From an uncultured Stomatobaculum sp. (GTDB taxonomy: Bacteria; Bacillota; Clostridia; Lachnospirales; Lachnospiraceae), in NCBI RefSeq assembly GCF_937924975.1, contig NZ_CALEYG010000024.1, positions 1 through 64,000 on the forward strand: DNA of 64,000 nucleotides, read 5' to 3'. How positions within the stretch are numbered: the stretch's first letter is position 1; each line of letters begins with the position of its first letter. The position numbers were made by a program, and so were the translations under genes. The notes beneath the pieces were generated by a model, which saw nothing but the letters and a program-made list of their open reading frames with translations, was not told where the DNA came from and made no database searches. Below are positions 62,312 to 64,000 of this stretch, one piece after another.

Positions 62312-63721
62312 ATGGATACAGTCAGTATTGATTTCAAAAAGCCCTGCCGCGTCTATTTTATGGGGATCGGCGGCGTCAGCATGAGCGGTCTTGCGGAAAT
62401 TCTTCAGAAAGAAGGATTCTCGGTGAGCGGAAGCGACGCGAAGGAGAGCGAGTTCACGGCACATCTGAAAACACGGGGCATACGGATTTATATCGGACAG
62501 CGGGCGGAGAATCTCAGCAGTCCGGTTGACTATGTGATTTATACGGCGGCCATTCACCCGGATAATCCGGAGTTTCGGGAGGCAAAGCGGCAGGGCATTC
62601 CGATGCTGAGCCGCGCGGAGCTCCTCGGGCAGCTGATGCGCTGCTACGGGGAGAGCATCGCGGTCAGCGGCACGCACGGAAAGACCACGACAACCTCGAT
62701 GCTGTCTCTCATTCTGCTCGCGGCAAAAAAGGATCCGACCATTTCGCTCGGCGGAAATCTGGATGCAATCGGCGGCAATATCCGGGTCGGCGGCAGCGAG
62801 ACCTTTTTGCTCGAGGCCTGCGAATATACGAACAGCTTCCTGTCCTTTTTTCCGACGCTCGAAGTGATTCTGAACATCGAGGCGGATCACCTCGACTTTT
62901 TCAAGGATATCGACGACATTCGCCGCTCGTTCCGGCGCTTTGTGCAGCGCATGCCGGAGAACGGCAGCCTCGTCATCGACAATCGGATCCGGGATTACCG
63001 GGAAATTGTCGGGGACTTCAAGGGCAAGGTCGTGACGGTGGGAACCGAAGCGGCGGACTATTATCCGACGGATATCCGCTTTGACGAACGCGGCAACGCG
63101 GCCTTTACGCCGACGGAGCGCGGCAAGGCACTCCCGCGTATTCAGCTCTCTGTGCCGGGCGAGCACAATGTCTACAATGCGCTCGCGGCCCTGGCGGCCT
63201 GCCGCCTGCTCGGCATTCCGGCGGAAACCGTGCGCGAGGGACTCGAGGCTTACCGCGGCACGGAGCGACGCTTTGAGAAAAAGGGGGAGTACCGGGGCGC
63301 TGTCATCGTGGATGACTATGCGCATCACCCGCAGGAAATTGCGGCGACTTTAAAGGCCGCAAAGAACTATCCGCACAAGGCGCTCTGGTGCGTTTTTCAG
63401 CCGCACACCTATACGAGAACCAAGGCACTTCTGCCGGATTTCGGCAAGGCGCTTGAGGGAGCGGATCATGTGCTGCTCGCCGATATTTATGCGGCGCGGG
63501 AGACCGACACCCTCGGGATCAGCTCGCGCGATGTCGCAGAGGCCATCAATGCGGATCAGCCCGGCAAGGCGCGGTATTTCGGCAGCTTCGGTGAAATCGA
63601 GGATTATCTCGACAGGGTGACAGAGCCCGGAGACCTCGTGATTACGATGGGAGCCGGCGATATTTTCCGGGTCGGCGAAGAACTTTTAGAGCGGGCAAAA
63701 ACAGCCGATGTGAAAAAATAA
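62312..63721 (+). CDS. murC: UDP-N-acetylmuramate-L-alanine ligase
   Basis: 469 aa. It adds L-Ala to UDP-MurNAc in peptidoglycan synthesis. The N-terminal MGIGGVSMSGLAEIL nucleotide-binding region, the ATP loop VSGTHGKTTTTSML, and the C-terminal VDDYAHHPQEIAATL with FQPHTYTRTKAL are all characteristic of MurC rather than MurD/E/F. TTGAGGAGAGACAGA precedes ATG 62312; an in-frame ATG 15 bases upstream is less well placed. A strong terminator follows. Confidence 0.97.
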   Translation: MDTVSIDFKKPCRVYFMGIGGVSMSGLAEILQKEGFSVSGSDAKESEFTAHLKTRGIRIYIGQRAENLSSPVDYVIYTAAIHPDNPEFREAKRQGIPMLSRAELLGQLMRCYGESIAVSGTHGKTTTTSMLSLILLAAKKDPTISLGGNLDAIGGNIRVGGSETFLLEACEYTNSFLSFFPTLEVILNIEADHLDFFKDIDDIRRSFRRFVQRMPENGSLVIDNRIRDYREIVGDFKGKVVTVGTEAADYYPTDIRFDERGNAAFTPTERGKALPRIQLSVPGEHNVYNALAALAACRLLGIPAETVREGLEAYRGTERRFEKKGEYRGAVIVDDYAHHPQEIAATLKAAKNYPHKALWCVFQPHTYTRTKALLPDFGKALEGADHVLLADIYAARETDTLGISSRDVAEAINADQPGKARYFGSFGEIEDYLDRVTEPGDLVITMGAGDIFRVGEELLERAKTADVKK

Positions 63722-63739
63722 GACCTGAAAAGGCGCGAG

Positions 63740-63776
63740 AAAAGCCGGTGTGCGAAACTGCACACCGGCTTTTCCA
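63740..63776. terminator. Intrinsic terminator after murC
   Basis: A perfect 14-base stem AAAAGCCGGTGTGC with GCACACCGGCTTTT around GAAACT; the A and T ends make it able to work in both directions. Confidence 0.88.
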
Positions 63777-63802
63777 CAGCCTTGTGGATAAATTGTGGAA
63801 AA
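63770..63802. promoter_or_regulatory. Cluster of three DnaA-box matches
   Basis: TTTTCCACA on the plus strand (63770-63778), then TTATCCACA (63791-63783) and TTTTCCACA (63802-63794) on the minus strand. All fit TTWTNCACA. They lie between the murC terminator and the DnaD-like gene. Confidence 0.6.
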
Positions 63803-63862
63803 AGATGTGAAGTTCTCGGGGATACTTTATGTTAAGATGAGCAGTGAGAAAAGGAGGATGAG

Positions 63863-64000
63863 ATGAAAATTATTTTTCAGGGCGACGCCGCGCCCGGCGT
63901 GACGGTCGTCTCCAACGAATTTATCGACCGCTATATGCCATCGGTAAACGGCGCATATGTCAAGGTTTATCTCTATCTCCTGCGCCATCGGGGCGAGGAG
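63863..64000 (+). CDS. DnaD-like replication protein, 5' part only
   Basis: 46 codons before the window ends. The start MKIIFQGDAAPGVTVVSNEF and then IDRYMPSVNGAYVKVYLYLL match the N-terminal winged-helix part of DnaD-domain proteins of Clostridia, which help load the helicase at replication start. AAAGGAGGATGAG precedes ATG 63863. Upstream are three DnaA-box matches. The rest of the gene is outside the window, so length and the C-terminal DnaB_2 domain cannot be checked. Confidence 0.8.
   Translation, partial: MKIIFQGDAAPGVTVVSNEFIDRYMPSVNGAYVKVYLYLLRHRGEE

Overview
The window looks like a chromosomal piece from a GC-rich member of the Clostridia, most likely Lachnospiraceae (something near Stomatobaculum or Oribacterium is a guess). 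The reasons are Gram-positive style Shine-Dalgarno sites (GGAGG), DUF4317 and DUF1858 proteins, rubredoxin, an ABC-F protein with a Clostridia-type layout, a DivIC-TilS-Hpt cluster, a preQ1-I/QueT module and a DnaD-type protein. Genes are densely packed, with many ATGA/GTGA overlaps and strong intrinsic terminators. Apart from about 1 kb of IS debris at the left edge, I see no prophage, CRISPR array, rRNA or integrated plasmid.

Layout. 1-1031: decayed IS3-family remnants. 1093-2481 (minus): a CPBP membrane protease gene followed by a Crp/Fnr regulator gene, with a palindrome overlapping the promoter. 2634-4710: cupin protein and MATE pump, followed by a ruined M20 amidohydrolase gene (4707-5140). 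5230-7867: YcxB-like protein, nitroreductase, nitrilase-family amidase, second nitroreductase. 7976-10921: secreted M14 peptidase, YitT protein, UPF0126 channel protein. 10972-13079 (minus): ilvB-ilvN. 13251-17564: nth, DUF4317, aroK (minus), pgi-rpiB. 17634-26186: sbcD-sbcC, MBL hydrolase, pyrC, an ABC-F protein with one degenerate ATP site, and exonuclease III. 26199-32538: a GH13-fold protein that appears catalytically dead, trpS, and a small surface-polysaccharide set (two glycosyltransferases and a flippase). 32485-37262: aroD (minus), then a small alarmone synthetase, a two-component system and a uracil permease. 37382-43379: DUF1858, a CmpB-like membrane protein, rubredoxin, pth-mfd, HU and an S4 protein. 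43511-48051: DivIC-like protein, tilS, hpt and an intact GH13 glycosidase. 48113-51599: tRNA-Gly, a small membrane protein, an L,D-transpeptidase, an SH3b amidase and a GreA-family factor. 51694-53738: nucleotidyltransferase, shikimate-kinase-like protein and flavin reductase.

53830-61708 is the most interesting part. Five tightly spaced genes encode a SWIM zinc-finger protein, an alpha-helical repeat-like protein, a MoxR-type AAA+ ATPase, a DUF5682-like protein whose N-terminus resembles TraB/TIKI/ChaN-type folds, and a VWA (MIDAS) protein. They form one operon whose predicted promoter sits inside the terminator of the upstream gene. This looks like a MoxR-VWA ATP-driven remodelling system with an unknown target. 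Downstream are a preQ1-I riboswitch whose pseudoknot captures the ribosome binding site of queT, then murC, a strong terminator, three DnaA-box matches and the start of a DnaD-like gene that runs off the right edge.

All assignments come from reading the sequence and from remembered family motifs; no database search was run. Functional names for housekeeping genes are secure. Promoters, operators and mechanistic ideas are inferences.
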